Source: Glaciecola sp964418575
GTDB taxonomy: Bacteria; Pseudomonadota; Gammaproteobacteria; Enterobacterales; Alteromonadaceae
Length of the DNA stretch: 13,313 nt
Assembly: GCA_964418575.1 (NCBI GenBank)
Contig: CAYQMI010000101.1
Coordinates: 1-13,313, forward strand
Direction of reading: 5' to 3'
Shown here: in pieces, positions 1-6,989 of the stretch
Layout: each line of letters begins with the position of its first letter
How positions within the stretch are numbered: position 1 is the stretch's first letter
The notes under the pieces: model-generated
The model's input: the letters and a program-made list of their open reading frames with translations, nothing else
What the model was told of the DNA's origin: nothing
The model's database searches: none
Program-made: the position numbers and the translations under genes

Positions 1-31
1 AAAAGCCCGATGCTTGCGCGACCGGGCTTTT
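1..31 (-). terminator. Rho-independent terminator of the TonB-dependent receptor gene
   Basis: A perfect 9-base-pair stem (AAAAGCCCG at 1-9 with CGGGCTTTT at 23-31) closes a 13-base loop. Read leftward, the stem ends in a run of four U, and it lies 42 bases after the receptor stop codon. Because the A and T runs are symmetric it could also stop transcription arriving from the left. The window begins exactly at the hairpin, so any further U tract is not visible. Confidence 0.85.
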
Positions 32-73
32 GGTGCTGATGCTCAATCAGCGCAGTTTGTTCACTCTAAAAGA

Positions 74-3000
74 TTAGAACTGGTAGCTAATACCTACACG
101 CACTTCCCAAAGAGAAGGAGCACGAGAAAGGTTTTGCGAAGGTTCTACAAAGTTGCTGTAAACGTATTGATTGTTAGCATTTAAGTCAACATCAATCACT
201 TCGTTCCCAACAAAGTCGCCTTGGCGGTAGTCACCCCAGTCATCGTTAAGTAGGTTCGTTAAGTTTTCAATAACGATGAATGCGCTAGCTCTGTGGTCAT
301 CCAAAAACCCAGGAAGCTCTTGAGAAATGCGAATATCAGCTTTAACCCACCAATCCGCATTTTCAGAGTTACGGTTTGCAATACCGCCACGAGCCAAGCC
401 TTCAGAGTCGACCCATGCATTAAATGCAGCTTCAGTTTCTGGGCTGTCAAATACTACAAGTGAATCATTTACTTCAGGAACATAAATCAACTGACGACCT
501 TCAGCAGTATCAAATGTGCCAAAACCAAATATTGAAGAATCGCCGCCGTACGTGTACGAGAACGTTTCGCCATCGCTTGCAGTTGCAAACAAGCCAACGC
601 GAGTCTCATAACCGTCGAAGAACTCATGACCGTAACCAAGTGTTAGTGTGAAACGGTGCGGAATTTCATAATCAGAAGTCGCCGCTCTTGGGTTAATTGG
701 GTCTTGAGTTGCAAAGTTCACGTAGTTAGAGAAAGCTACAGAACTTGTCATTGGGTTTGCGTCTTTCGCATCTACATAAGCATAGCCTAATGTAGCATCG
801 AAACCATTATCCCAATCTTTTGTTACGCTTAATGAGAATACAGTTGATTCGCCATCACCACGGTCAACATTTCCTAGCACAAAATCACTGCCAGTGCGGC
901 GATTAGGGTCTATTAAACCGTATACAATACGACCGTCTGGAAGCGTTGTTGCGCCTGTCTCAGTTAAGTTTGCATCACGGTAAATAGCTGAGTCACGCTT
1001 GTCAGTAAAGATTAAATCAGCAGATATAATATAGTCTTGCGCTGTTGCGTACGTCATACCCAATGTGTATTTCCACTCTGAAGGAGCGTCAAAATCTGGG
1101 TCTGTTGCAACAGTACCACCGTCACCGTCTGTGGTGCTTGTATTTGCTACTGCATCGAACATTTCCTGAGGAACGTCATATATCGGACGACCTTGGCCAG
1201 TTAACTGTAGGCCAAATAAGTCTACTGGTTGACCCCTAACGAAGCTAGCTAAGACACCTTCACGAACATCAATGTTAGTAATACCGTCGTTAGAGTAAGC
1301 ATTTGAAATCCAAACATTCGGGTTACCACCAGAATACAGACCGATTCCGCCTCGTAGTTCAAAGTTGTCAGCTACTGTCCAATTAAAGCCAACACGAGGC
1401 TGCAGCAAGCTAATACCATCAACAGTTCCGTTGTTCGCATAACCGTAACGGTCTTGGAAGTTGCGGTTCAAACGAGGTGTGTCGTCAGTGCTATATTCTT
1501 CATAACGCAAACCAACTTGCAATTGAAGATCGTCAGTTACATAGAACTCATCCATTACATAGAAAGTGTTAACTGTGTAATCAAATGCTGCCGCCGCGTC
1601 TGCAGGGTTATTAGTACCGGCAGAGTTGTTGTAGTAAATACGGTCAACTAAACCTTGTTCAAACTCATCAATGCTACCAAAACGGTATTCACCAACGGTG
1701 TGCTGCATAAATAAGTTAAACACGTCTAGCTTTTCATACTCATAACCAGCGGTGATTGTGTGCTCACCCAAGAAGTATGTACCGGCCAATTTAATGTTAG
1801 TGCTTTCCCAGTTAAGGTCATTTGATTGACGAGAGTCATCTGGACCAATATACACTGTGCCGCCGCTTGGCGTTCTGATTTGCGCTTCAGCGAAACCAGA
1901 TGCTGCATCTAATGAGTTCTGACGATTGTCTAGTTCTGTTCTTTGAATACGTAATTCAGTCGAGAAATTATCTGTCCAGTCTGAATATACAGAACCAACA
2001 ATTGATTCTAACTCTGCGCCACGCTCATAGAAGTGATTTGAAAGTGACAAACGAGTAGAGCCGCCGTCTGACTGACTGATACTAAAACCGTCATTGTAGT
2101 TATAAGCTAAACTAGCACGGTGACCGTCCATGATTTCCCAGTCTAGTTTTACAAGGATTTTTTCATCTTCGATAGGCGCGCTTCCTGGAAGACCACCAAC
2201 ATCGTAACCGTAAACTGCTTGAGCAGCCGCGGTAATTTGATCAATTTCACCCTGAGTGACATTGCCGGCTCCTAAAGCGTCGTAAGCAAAAAGCTGTACG
2301 CCTTCTAATTTCTCATATGCACCAAAGAAGAAAAGCTTATCTTTAATAAGTGGGAAACCAACATTCACGCCGTAACGTTTTTCAGTGTAGTTACCGTTGT
2401 CTTGCTTAACGCCGCCAGCAGTATCGCCGCGAAATGAGTCGCTGGTAAAGTCATAAAACGCACTACCAGTTAGTTCGTTTGTACCTGATTTAGTTACCGC
2501 GTTGATGTTACACGCTGTAAAACCGCCGTATTGCACGTCGATTGGCGCTAATTCAACTGCAACTTCTTGGATTGCATCAAAAGAAAACGGAATACGCTCA
2601 GTTGGGTAACCGTTACTGTTTAGACCGAAATTATCATTTAAACGAACACCGTCTAAAGTTAAGCTGTTAAATCTAGGGCTTGCACCACCACATCGAACTG
2701 CATCGTTGAAGCTTTCGTCAACATAGATTCTTGGGTCGGCACGAATGATATCGTTTATATCACGGTTAATTGCGGGAGCATTTTGCAAGTCTTCTAGTGT
2801 AAATATGCTTTGCGGACCTGTTGCGCCAAAGTAGCCTGCTGCTACAGCAGATGCACTCACTGAAATTACTTCTACGTCAGAATCAGCTTCTAACTGAAGG
2901 TTAAGGTCAAAAGCTTCACCTAGTGTTAAAAACACACCGTCAACGGTTGTGTCTTGGAAAGTGTCAGAATCAACGATTACTCTGTATGGACCACCTACAC

Positions 3001-3229
3001 GCAAACCTCTAAGCGCAAATGTTCCTGTGTCACTTACTGTCGCAGTTCTTGAAGAACCAGAGGGAACGTGAATAACAGTAATTGTTGTATTTGACGCTGG
3101 AGTGCCGGTCGGTGTTAAAATTCGACCTTCCATGGCAGATGAAGTCTCTTGCGCCATTGCTGCGGTACTTAAACCGACAGATAGTGCGACTGCAACTGCA
3201 ATTTTATTGAGTTTAGTCTTTGCAAACAT
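74..3229 (-). CDS. TonB-dependent receptor, Oar-like, with N-terminal carboxypeptidase regulatory-like domain
   Basis: Outer-membrane active transporter of 1051 residues. Residues 1-27 are a Sec signal peptide with a predicted cut after AMAQ or AMA. Residues about 32-115 form a carboxypeptidase-regulatory-like beta-sandwich (EGRILTPTGTPA...). A possible TonB box, VEVISVSAS, lies at 119-127. The plug follows at about 135-260, with the DGVRLNDNFG segment typical of Oar-like receptors and two cysteines, C180 and C240, that could form a disulphide. The rest is a long beta-barrel ending in the aromatic residue F, as expected for outer-membrane assembly. The start at 3229 is supported by AGGGA seven bases upstream. 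The substrate cannot be read from sequence; Oar-like receptors are linked to large or peptide-like substrates in various taxa. The gene is divergent from a nucleoside-uptake operon, so nucleic-acid-derived substrates are possible, but this is inference. Confidence 0.93.
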   Translation of the reverse strand: MFAKTKLNKIAVAVALSVGLSTAAMAQETSSAMEGRILTPTGTPASNTTITVIHVPSGSSRTATVSDTGTFALRGLRVGGPYRVIVDSDTFQDTTVDGVFLTLGEAFDLNLQLEADSDVEVISVSASAVAAGYFGATGPQSIFTLEDLQNAPAINRDINDIIRADPRIYVDESFNDAVRCGGASPRFNSLTLDGVRLNDNFGLNSNGYPTERIPFSFDAIQEVAVELAPIDVQYGGFTACNINAVTKSGTNELTGSAFYDFTSDSFRGDTAGGVKQDNGNYTEKRYGVNVGFPLIKDKLFFFGAYEKLEGVQLFAYDALGAGNVTQGEIDQITAAAQAVYGYDVGGLPGSAPIEDEKILVKLDWEIMDGHRASLAYNYNDGFSISQSDGGSTRLSLSNHFYERGAELESIVGSVYSDWTDNFSTELRIQRTELDNRQNSLDAASGFAEAQIRTPSGGTVYIGPDDSRQSNDLNWESTNIKLAGTYFLGEHTITAGYEYEKLDVFNLFMQHTVGEYRFGSIDEFEQGLVDRIYYNNSAGTNNPADAAAAFDYTVNTFYVMDEFYVTDDLQLQVGLRYEEYSTDDTPRLNRNFQDRYGYANNGTVDGISLLQPRVGFNWTVADNFELRGGIGLYSGGNPNVWISNAYSNDGITNIDVREGVLASFVRGQPVDLFGLQLTGQGRPIYDVPQEMFDAVANTSTTDGDGGTVATDPDFDAPSEWKYTLGMTYATAQDYIISADLIFTDKRDSAIYRDANLTETGATTLPDGRIVYGLIDPNRRTGSDFVLGNVDRGDGESTVFSLSVTKDWDNGFDATLGYAYVDAKDANPMTSSVAFSNYVNFATQDPINPRAATSDYEIPHRFTLTLGYGHEFFDGYETRVGLFATASDGETFSYTYGGDSSIFGFGTFDTAEGRQLIYVPEVNDSLVVFDSPETEAAFNAWVDSEGLARGGIANRNSENADWWVKADIRISQELPGFLDDHRASAFIVIENLTNLLNDDWGDYRQGDFVGNEVIDVDLNANNQYVYSNFVEPSQNLSRAPSLWEVRVGISYQF

Positions 3230-3262
3230 TGCTTTTTCCCTATGTGTTTTTTTAAATGTGGT

Positions 3263-3290
3263 TTGATATCATTTTTAACATGATTTTCAA
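3263..3290 (-). promoter_or_regulatory. Possible sigma-70 promoter of the TonB-dependent receptor gene
   Basis: On the minus strand TTGAAA (3290-3285) and TATCAA (3268-3263) are separated by 16 bases, giving a 39-base distance from the -10 box to the start codon at 3229. The -35 box matches 5 of 6 consensus positions and the -10 box is only fair. The region is AT-rich, so such a match could arise by chance. Confidence 0.3.
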
Positions 3291-3406
3291 CGTGCGCATT
3301 GTCCTTTGGAAACATGACACTTTTATTACAATAGCTATTATTCACGAATGTTTCATATTCAACAAGGCATCATTAACTCGCCATATGCAAGCTACTTGAA
3401 TACATA

Positions 3407-3420
3407 CAAATTTAAATTTG
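3407..3420. repeat. 14-base perfect palindrome upstream of udk
   Basis: CAAATTTAAATTTG is a perfect palindrome in the divergent intergenic region (3230-3501) between the receptor gene and udk. It lies 27 bases before the upstream possible udk start and 81 bases before the preferred one. This position would suit an operator for a local regulator of the nucleoside operon. It is AT-rich, so chance is a real alternative. No regulator gene is present in the window. Confidence 0.4.
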
Positions 3421-3501
3421 ATGACCATAAAAAAGGGTTTTCATTGAATGAAAGTAGCGCACGATGTAAAGTTGCGCAAATTTCTACGTATATTTATTCG
3501 C

Positions 3502-4143
3502 ATGAAAAAACCCATTATCATTGCTATTTCGGGTGCCTCCGGCTCCGGAAAATCACTGTTTACGCAAAACTTAGCGCTTAAACTAGAACAAAACCAAAAA
3601 AATGTGTTGGTGTTACAAGAAGACCATTACTACAAAAGCCAAGATCATATTGAATTAGAAAAGCGAGCAGAAACCAACTACGATCATCCTGATGCATTTG
3701 AGCATGACTTACTAAGTCAGCATTTATCCGCTCTGCGCCAAGGGGATGCCATCGACTATCCAGCCTATTGCTATAAAACGCATACACGACTACAAGAAAC
3801 GGAAGTAATTGAGCCGGCGCCAATCATCATAATTGAAGGCATTATGTTGCTTACGCAAATTCAGCTGTTTGATCACTTTGATGTGAAGGTGTTTGTTGAT
3901 ACTGCTTTGGATGTTTGTTTAATGCGCAGAATGTTAAGAGATACGCAAGAGCGCGGACGTTCGATGGTCTCGGTGGCAACGCAATACGAAAAAACCGTAA
4001 AGCCGATGTACCACAAATTTATTGAGCCCTCTAAAACCTTTGCTGATTTAATTGTGCCCCATGGCGGTGAGAACTTTTTAGCAGTGGATGTAATTAGCTC
4101 GTATCTTAACGATTCCAAAAAAGGACCGTCGCATAATGGTTAG
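3502..4143 (+). CDS. udk: Uridine kinase (uridine/cytidine kinase)
   Basis: Cytoplasmic pyrimidine-salvage enzyme that phosphorylates uridine and cytidine to UMP and CMP with ATP or GTP. The protein closely follows E. coli Udk as I remember it: P-loop GASGSGKS at residues 11-18, EDHYY near 40, TNYDHPDAFEH, the GDAIDYPAY segment, a Walker-B-like IIIIEGIMLL, the LCLMRR-like stretch CLMRRMLRD and the FIEPSKTFADLIVP motif. From ATG 3502 the length is 213 residues, the same as the E. coli enzyme. An in-frame ATG at 3448 would add 18 residues; it has a better ribosome site (AAGGG, ten bases upstream), whereas 3502 has none visible, so the start is not settled. The gene leads an operon with nupC, whose start codon lies inside its last codons. 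Length, motifs and neighbour all agree on function. Confidence 0.93.
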   Translation: MKKPIIIAISGASGSGKSLFTQNLALKLEQNQKNVLVLQEDHYYKSQDHIELEKRAETNYDHPDAFEHDLLSQHLSALRQGDAIDYPAYCYKTHTRLQETEVIEPAPIIIIEGIMLLTQIQLFDHFDVKVFVDTALDVCLMRRMLRDTQERGRSMVSVATQYEKTVKPMYHKFIEPSKTFADLIVPHGGENFLAVDVISSYLNDSKKGPSHNG

Positions 4144-5347
4144 TCTATTAGGAGTAGTGTTTTTACTCGGTGTTGCCATATTAGTAAGCAAGTCGCGTAA
4201 AAACATTAATTGGCGCACTGTGGGTGGTGCATTTTTTTTGCAGGTAGCCATTGGTGGCTTTATTTTATATTCCAGCGTTGGCATAAACGTACTTTTAAGC
4301 ATTACGGATTTTGTTGCCAACGTTATTGACTATTCGCGTCAGGGCATTGAGTTTTTATTCGGGCCGCTTGGTAATTTATCGCTGGGCTTCATTTTTGCGT
4401 TTAATGTTTTGCCTGTGATTATCTTTTTCTCATCACTCATTGCTGTTCTTTATCATTTAGGTGTAATGAGCTTTGTGATCCGCATTATTGGCGGTGCACT
4501 GCGCAAACTTTTGCAAACCAGTCGCCCAGAGTCTATGTCTGCCGCCGCCAATATTTTTGTTGGCCAAACGGAAGCGCCTCTTATTATCAAACCCTTCATT
4601 CCTCAAATGACTCGCTCTGAATTATTCGCTGTTATGGTGGGTGGTTTAGCGTCTATTGCAGGCTCAATTATGGCCGGTTATGCGGGCTTGGGGATAGAGC
4701 TAAAATATCTGCTGGCGGCAAGCTTTATGGCTGCACCAGGAGGCTTGTTGATGGCTAAACTTATTGAGCCTGAAACCGGCACACCCAATCAAAACTTGAC
4801 CGAGGTCAAAGCCGACACTGAAGAATATGCTAATGTGCTCGACGCAGCCGCAAGTGGCGCGGCATCGGGCATGAAGCTAGCAGTAAACGTGGGGGCTATG
4901 TTACTTGCTTTTATTGCACTAATTGCCATGTTAAACGGCATTTTAGGTGCTTTAGGCGGTTATGTTGGTATTGAAGATTTAACCATCGAATATATCTTGG
5001 GATTAATCTTTCAGCCTATCGCTTGGCTTATTGGTGTGCCTTGGGATGAAGCACAGCTAGCTGGCAGCTTTATTGGCCAAAAAGTAGTGGTAAACGAATT
5101 TGTCGCTTACTCTAGCTTCATGGCAAATATTGAGTCGCTTTCAGCCCAAACCCAAGCCATTATTACCTTTGCTCTTTGCGGCTTTGCAAATTTAAGCTCT
5201 ATCGCTATTTTAATGGGTGGCATTGGTGCTATTGCGCCTTCACGTCGTCAGGACATTGCGCGTTTAGGTTTAAAGGCTGTGCTGGCCGCGACCTTGGCAA
5301 ATTTAATGAGCGCTGCGCTCGCTGGCATTTTTATCTCATTAGCGTAA
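4136..5347 (+). CDS. nupC: Concentrative nucleoside transporter (CNT family, NupC-type)
   Basis: Inner-membrane symporter of 403 residues that brings nucleosides into the cell using a cation gradient. Hydrophobic segments cover most of the chain. The CNT binding motifs are intact: GQTEAP at 143-148, NEFVAY at 320-325 and GFANLSS at 349-355. By comparison with the Vibrio cholerae CNT structure, Q144, T145 and E146 should contact the base and E321, N352 and S355 the ribose. The GQTEAP form resembles the sodium-coupled CNTs (V. cholerae, human) rather than E. coli NupC, which has GQSEN, so sodium coupling is likely but inferred. The start overlaps the end of udk by 8 bases and has AAGGA at 4121-4125, indicating coupled expression: the transporter imports and the kinase traps the nucleoside. 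Confidence 0.93.
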   Translation: MVSLLGVVFLLGVAILVSKSRKNINWRTVGGAFFLQVAIGGFILYSSVGINVLLSITDFVANVIDYSRQGIEFLFGPLGNLSLGFIFAFNVLPVIIFFSSLIAVLYHLGVMSFVIRIIGGALRKLLQTSRPESMSAAANIFVGQTEAPLIIKPFIPQMTRSELFAVMVGGLASIAGSIMAGYAGLGIELKYLLAASFMAAPGGLLMAKLIEPETGTPNQNLTEVKADTEEYANVLDAAASGAASGMKLAVNVGAMLLAFIALIAMLNGILGALGGYVGIEDLTIEYILGLIFQPIAWLIGVPWDEAQLAGSFIGQKVVVNEFVAYSSFMANIESLSAQTQAIITFALCGFANLSSIAILMGGIGAIAPSRRQDIARLGLKAVLAATLANLMSAALAGIFISLA

Positions 5348-5383
5348 ACGCAACGACATAATAGAACAAAATCGGACACATAT

Positions 5384-6223
5384 ATGAAATTAGAAGCTGT
5401 TGATTATCAATCACCGACCGCGGCAAAAGACTTTGTTGAATCACTGCGTCAAACCGGCTTTGGCGTATTGAAAAATCACCCCATTGCAAAACAAACCTTA
5501 AGCGACATTTACGCTAATTGGGCAGACTTTTTTAATTCACAAGAAAAAGAGTCGTATTTGTACAACAAAGGCACGCAAGATGGTTTCTTTCCAACAAGCG
5601 TGTCGGAAGTGGCAAAAGGCTTTAAGAAAAAAGATATCAAAGAGTATTACCACTATTACCCTTGGGGTCAGTGTCCGCAAGAGCTGAGACAAGAAATACA
5701 CGACTACTACCAAAACACGCTTAGTTTAGCCGCTGAATTACTAAACTGGATTGAGGCTGAATCTCCAGAGGAAGTCAGCAAAAACTACCGCGAGCCACTG
5801 TCCAACATGATCAAAAACAGTGAGCAAACCCTGCTTCGAATTTTACATTACCCGCCTTTACAGGGTGATGAAGAGCCTGACGCTATTCGCGCAGCTGCTC
5901 ACGAAGATATTAATTTAATCACACTGCTCCCTTCTGCCAATGAGCCCGGTTTACAAGTAAAGCTTAAAGACGGTTCATGGCTAGACGTGCCCTGCGACTT
6001 TGGTAATTTGATTGTAAATATTGGAGATATGCTGCAAGAAGCGTCAGGGCATTATTTCCCATCTACTACTCACCGAGTTATAAACCCTGAGGGTACCGAT
6101 ACAAGCAAAGCTCGCATTTCGCTTCCGCTATTTTTACACCCAAGACCAGATGTTGTGCTATCAGATGCATATACCGCCGAAAGCTATCTACAAGAAAGAC
6201 TGAGAGAATTAGGCGTAGTTTGA
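5384..6223 (+). CDS. 2-oxoglutarate/Fe(II)-dependent dioxygenase, isopenicillin N synthase family
   Basis: Predicted soluble non-haem iron oxygenase of 279 residues. The iron-binding facial triad is visible: H173 and D175 in HEDINLITLL, and H230 in STTHRVINP. R244 and S246 in ARISLPLFLHP form the RxS pair that binds the 2-oxoglutarate carboxylate in this family. The N-terminal part (VDYQS...GFGVLKNHPI) is the usual helper domain. It is shorter than isopenicillin N synthase (about 330 residues), and penicillin synthesis is not implied. It sits 36 bases after nupC on the same strand with no terminator between, so it is probably in the operon. Family members known from fungi hydroxylate thymine, and a fungal 2-oxoglutarate enzyme hydroxylates pyrimidine deoxyribonucleosides, which makes a nucleoside or base a sensible candidate substrate here. 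The exact substrate is unknown. The ribosome site is weak (CGGA). Confidence 0.88.
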   Translation: MKLEAVDYQSPTAAKDFVESLRQTGFGVLKNHPIAKQTLSDIYANWADFFNSQEKESYLYNKGTQDGFFPTSVSEVAKGFKKKDIKEYYHYYPWGQCPQELRQEIHDYYQNTLSLAAELLNWIEAESPEEVSKNYREPLSNMIKNSEQTLLRILHYPPLQGDEEPDAIRAAAHEDINLITLLPSANEPGLQVKLKDGSWLDVPCDFGNLIVNIGDMLQEASGHYFPSTTHRVINPEGTDTSKARISLPLFLHPRPDVVLSDAYTAESYLQERLRELGVV

Positions 6224-6276
6224 GTTAGCAAGCACATATAACAGTAATTTGTCGGGCGGTTTTCGCAAAGGAGCCG

Positions 6277-6292
6277 TCTGAACCCTGTCAGA
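6277..6292. promoter_or_regulatory. Dyad TCTGA-N6-TCAGA, possible activator site (or weak terminator)
   Basis: A perfect 5-base inverted repeat around six bases lies about 97-112 bases upstream of the start point predicted for the sigma-54 promoter at 6363. That is the usual distance for a binding site of a sigma-54 activator. Alternatively it could be a weak terminator for the dioxygenase gene, since a T-rich stretch follows, though the stem is short. Only the dyad is seen; both roles are inferred. Confidence 0.3.
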
Positions 6293-6362
6293 TTTCTTTA
6301 CAATTTTTTAATTACACTTCTCAATGCAATCATAAGCACCTGTAAAATATGTAATTTTTTGT

Positions 6363-6378
6363 AGGCACAACTTATGCA
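6363..6378 (+). promoter_or_regulatory. Sigma-54 (-24/-12) promoter of the PEP-CTERM-like gene
   Basis: The sequence aGGCACaacttaTGCA keeps the invariant GG (6364-6365) and GC (6376-6377) with the required ten bases between them, plus CAC after GG and the final A. It differs from the consensus TGGCACG-N4-TTGCW at three positions. The predicted start point is near 6389, giving a leader of about 115 bases before the ATG at 6504. PEP-CTERM genes in several exosortase-bearing proteobacteria are controlled by RpoN with the PrsK/PrsR pair, which fits this gene. Confidence 0.6.
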
Positions 6379-6503
6379 TAGTCTCATTAATGGTTTTCGA
6401 CACATTTAAGTTAGTAGTTTCTACCGATTGTTGTTTTGGATGAATAGCTAGGTGAAATACCATTTAAAAAAATCACAATAACTTTATTATTAAGGAAAAT
6501 AAT

Positions 6504-6887
6504 ATGTTTTTACGTTTAAAACGTGTGGCCATAAAAGCCGCAGCACTTATGACACTTGCATTTGCATTAAACGCTAATGCCGCGCCTATCAAAACAGATA
6601 TCGTGTTTATNNNNNNNNNNNNNNNNNNNNNNNNNNNNNNNNNNNNNNNNNNNNNNNNNNNNNNNNNNNNNNNNNNNNNNNNNNNNNNNNNNNNNNNNNN
6701 NNNNNNNNNNCAAGTAGTTGAAGATTTCGTTACTGATTTTGCTAATGTTAAATTGCAAGAAACCTTAACATTCTGCCAAATCAACCCAACGGATCCTGCT
6801 TGCGTAAACGTACCAGTACCAGTTCCGCCATTAGCTGCATTATTTGGTTTAGTGCTAGCGGGTATGGTAATTCGCAAAAGAGCATAA
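6504..6887 (+). CDS. Secreted vWA-like protein with VPVP (PEP-CTERM-type) sorting tail, interrupted by an assembly gap
   Basis: The 5' piece encodes a basic, hydrophobic signal peptide ending NANA-A, then PIKTDIVF, which is how von Willebrand factor A domains after a signal peptide commonly begin (DIVFxxDxSGSM). The metal-site motif would fall in the run of Ns at 6611-6710. The 3' piece encodes VEDFVTDFANVKL..., a CxxxxxxxxC pair, then VPVPP, a hydrophobic helix and RKRA. That tripartite tail is a PEP-CTERM variant recognised by an exosortase/archaeosortase-type enzyme, so the protein should pass the inner membrane and be processed for the surface or matrix. A ribosome site, AAGGA, lies seven bases before ATG 6504, and a strong terminator follows the stop. 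The two pieces are in frame across exactly 100 Ns, but that length is a placeholder: the true protein is probably much longer. That they belong to one gene is likely, not proven. Confidence 0.72.
   Translation: MFLRLKRVAIKAAALMTLAFALNANAAPIKTDIVFXXXXXXXXXXXXXXXXXXXXXXXXXXXXXXXXXXQVVEDFVTDFANVKLQETLTFCQINPTDPACVNVPVPVPPLAALFGLVLAGMVIRKRA
6611..6710. other. Assembly gap of 100 Ns
   Basis: Exactly 100 consecutive Ns, the conventional filler for a scaffold gap of unknown size. It falls inside the PEP-CTERM-like gene, just where the core of the predicted vWA domain should be. The missing DNA may be far longer than 100 bases and may contain repeats that broke the assembly. Confidence 0.98.
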
Positions 6888-6908
6888 ATGCCTGATGTTC
6901 AAAACAAA

Positions 6909-6936
6909 AACGCCGCTTCTTATAGCGGCGTTTTTT
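6909..6936 (+). terminator. Strong bidirectional Rho-independent terminator
   Basis: A 9-base-pair GC-rich stem (AACGCCGCT at 6909-6917 with AGCGGCGTT at 6924-6932) closes a six-base loop and runs into T6 (6931-6936). It lies 21 bases after the PEP-CTERM-like stop. The A run on the other side (6905-6910) means it should also stop leftward transcription from the 474-residue gene that ends at 6990. Confidence 0.92.
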
Positions 6937-6989
6937 ATGTAAAGTCCAAGTTTGCAATTTAAAATGCATGCCCAATTTAAATTTACAGC

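Noticed and set aside
3348..3581. 77-residue rightward frame upstream of and overlapping udk
   Set aside because: No ribosome site, low-complexity start, and its second half is the udk gene read in another frame.
6253..6280. Hairpin CGGGCGG / CCGTCTG after the dioxygenase gene as a terminator
   Set aside because: The stem needs two G-U pairs, the loop is 14 bases and no U tract follows directly.
6473..6877. Leftward frame across the gap opposite the PEP-CTERM-like gene
   Set aside because: Its length depends on the Ns; the opposite strand has a ribosome site, signal peptide, sorting tail and terminator.
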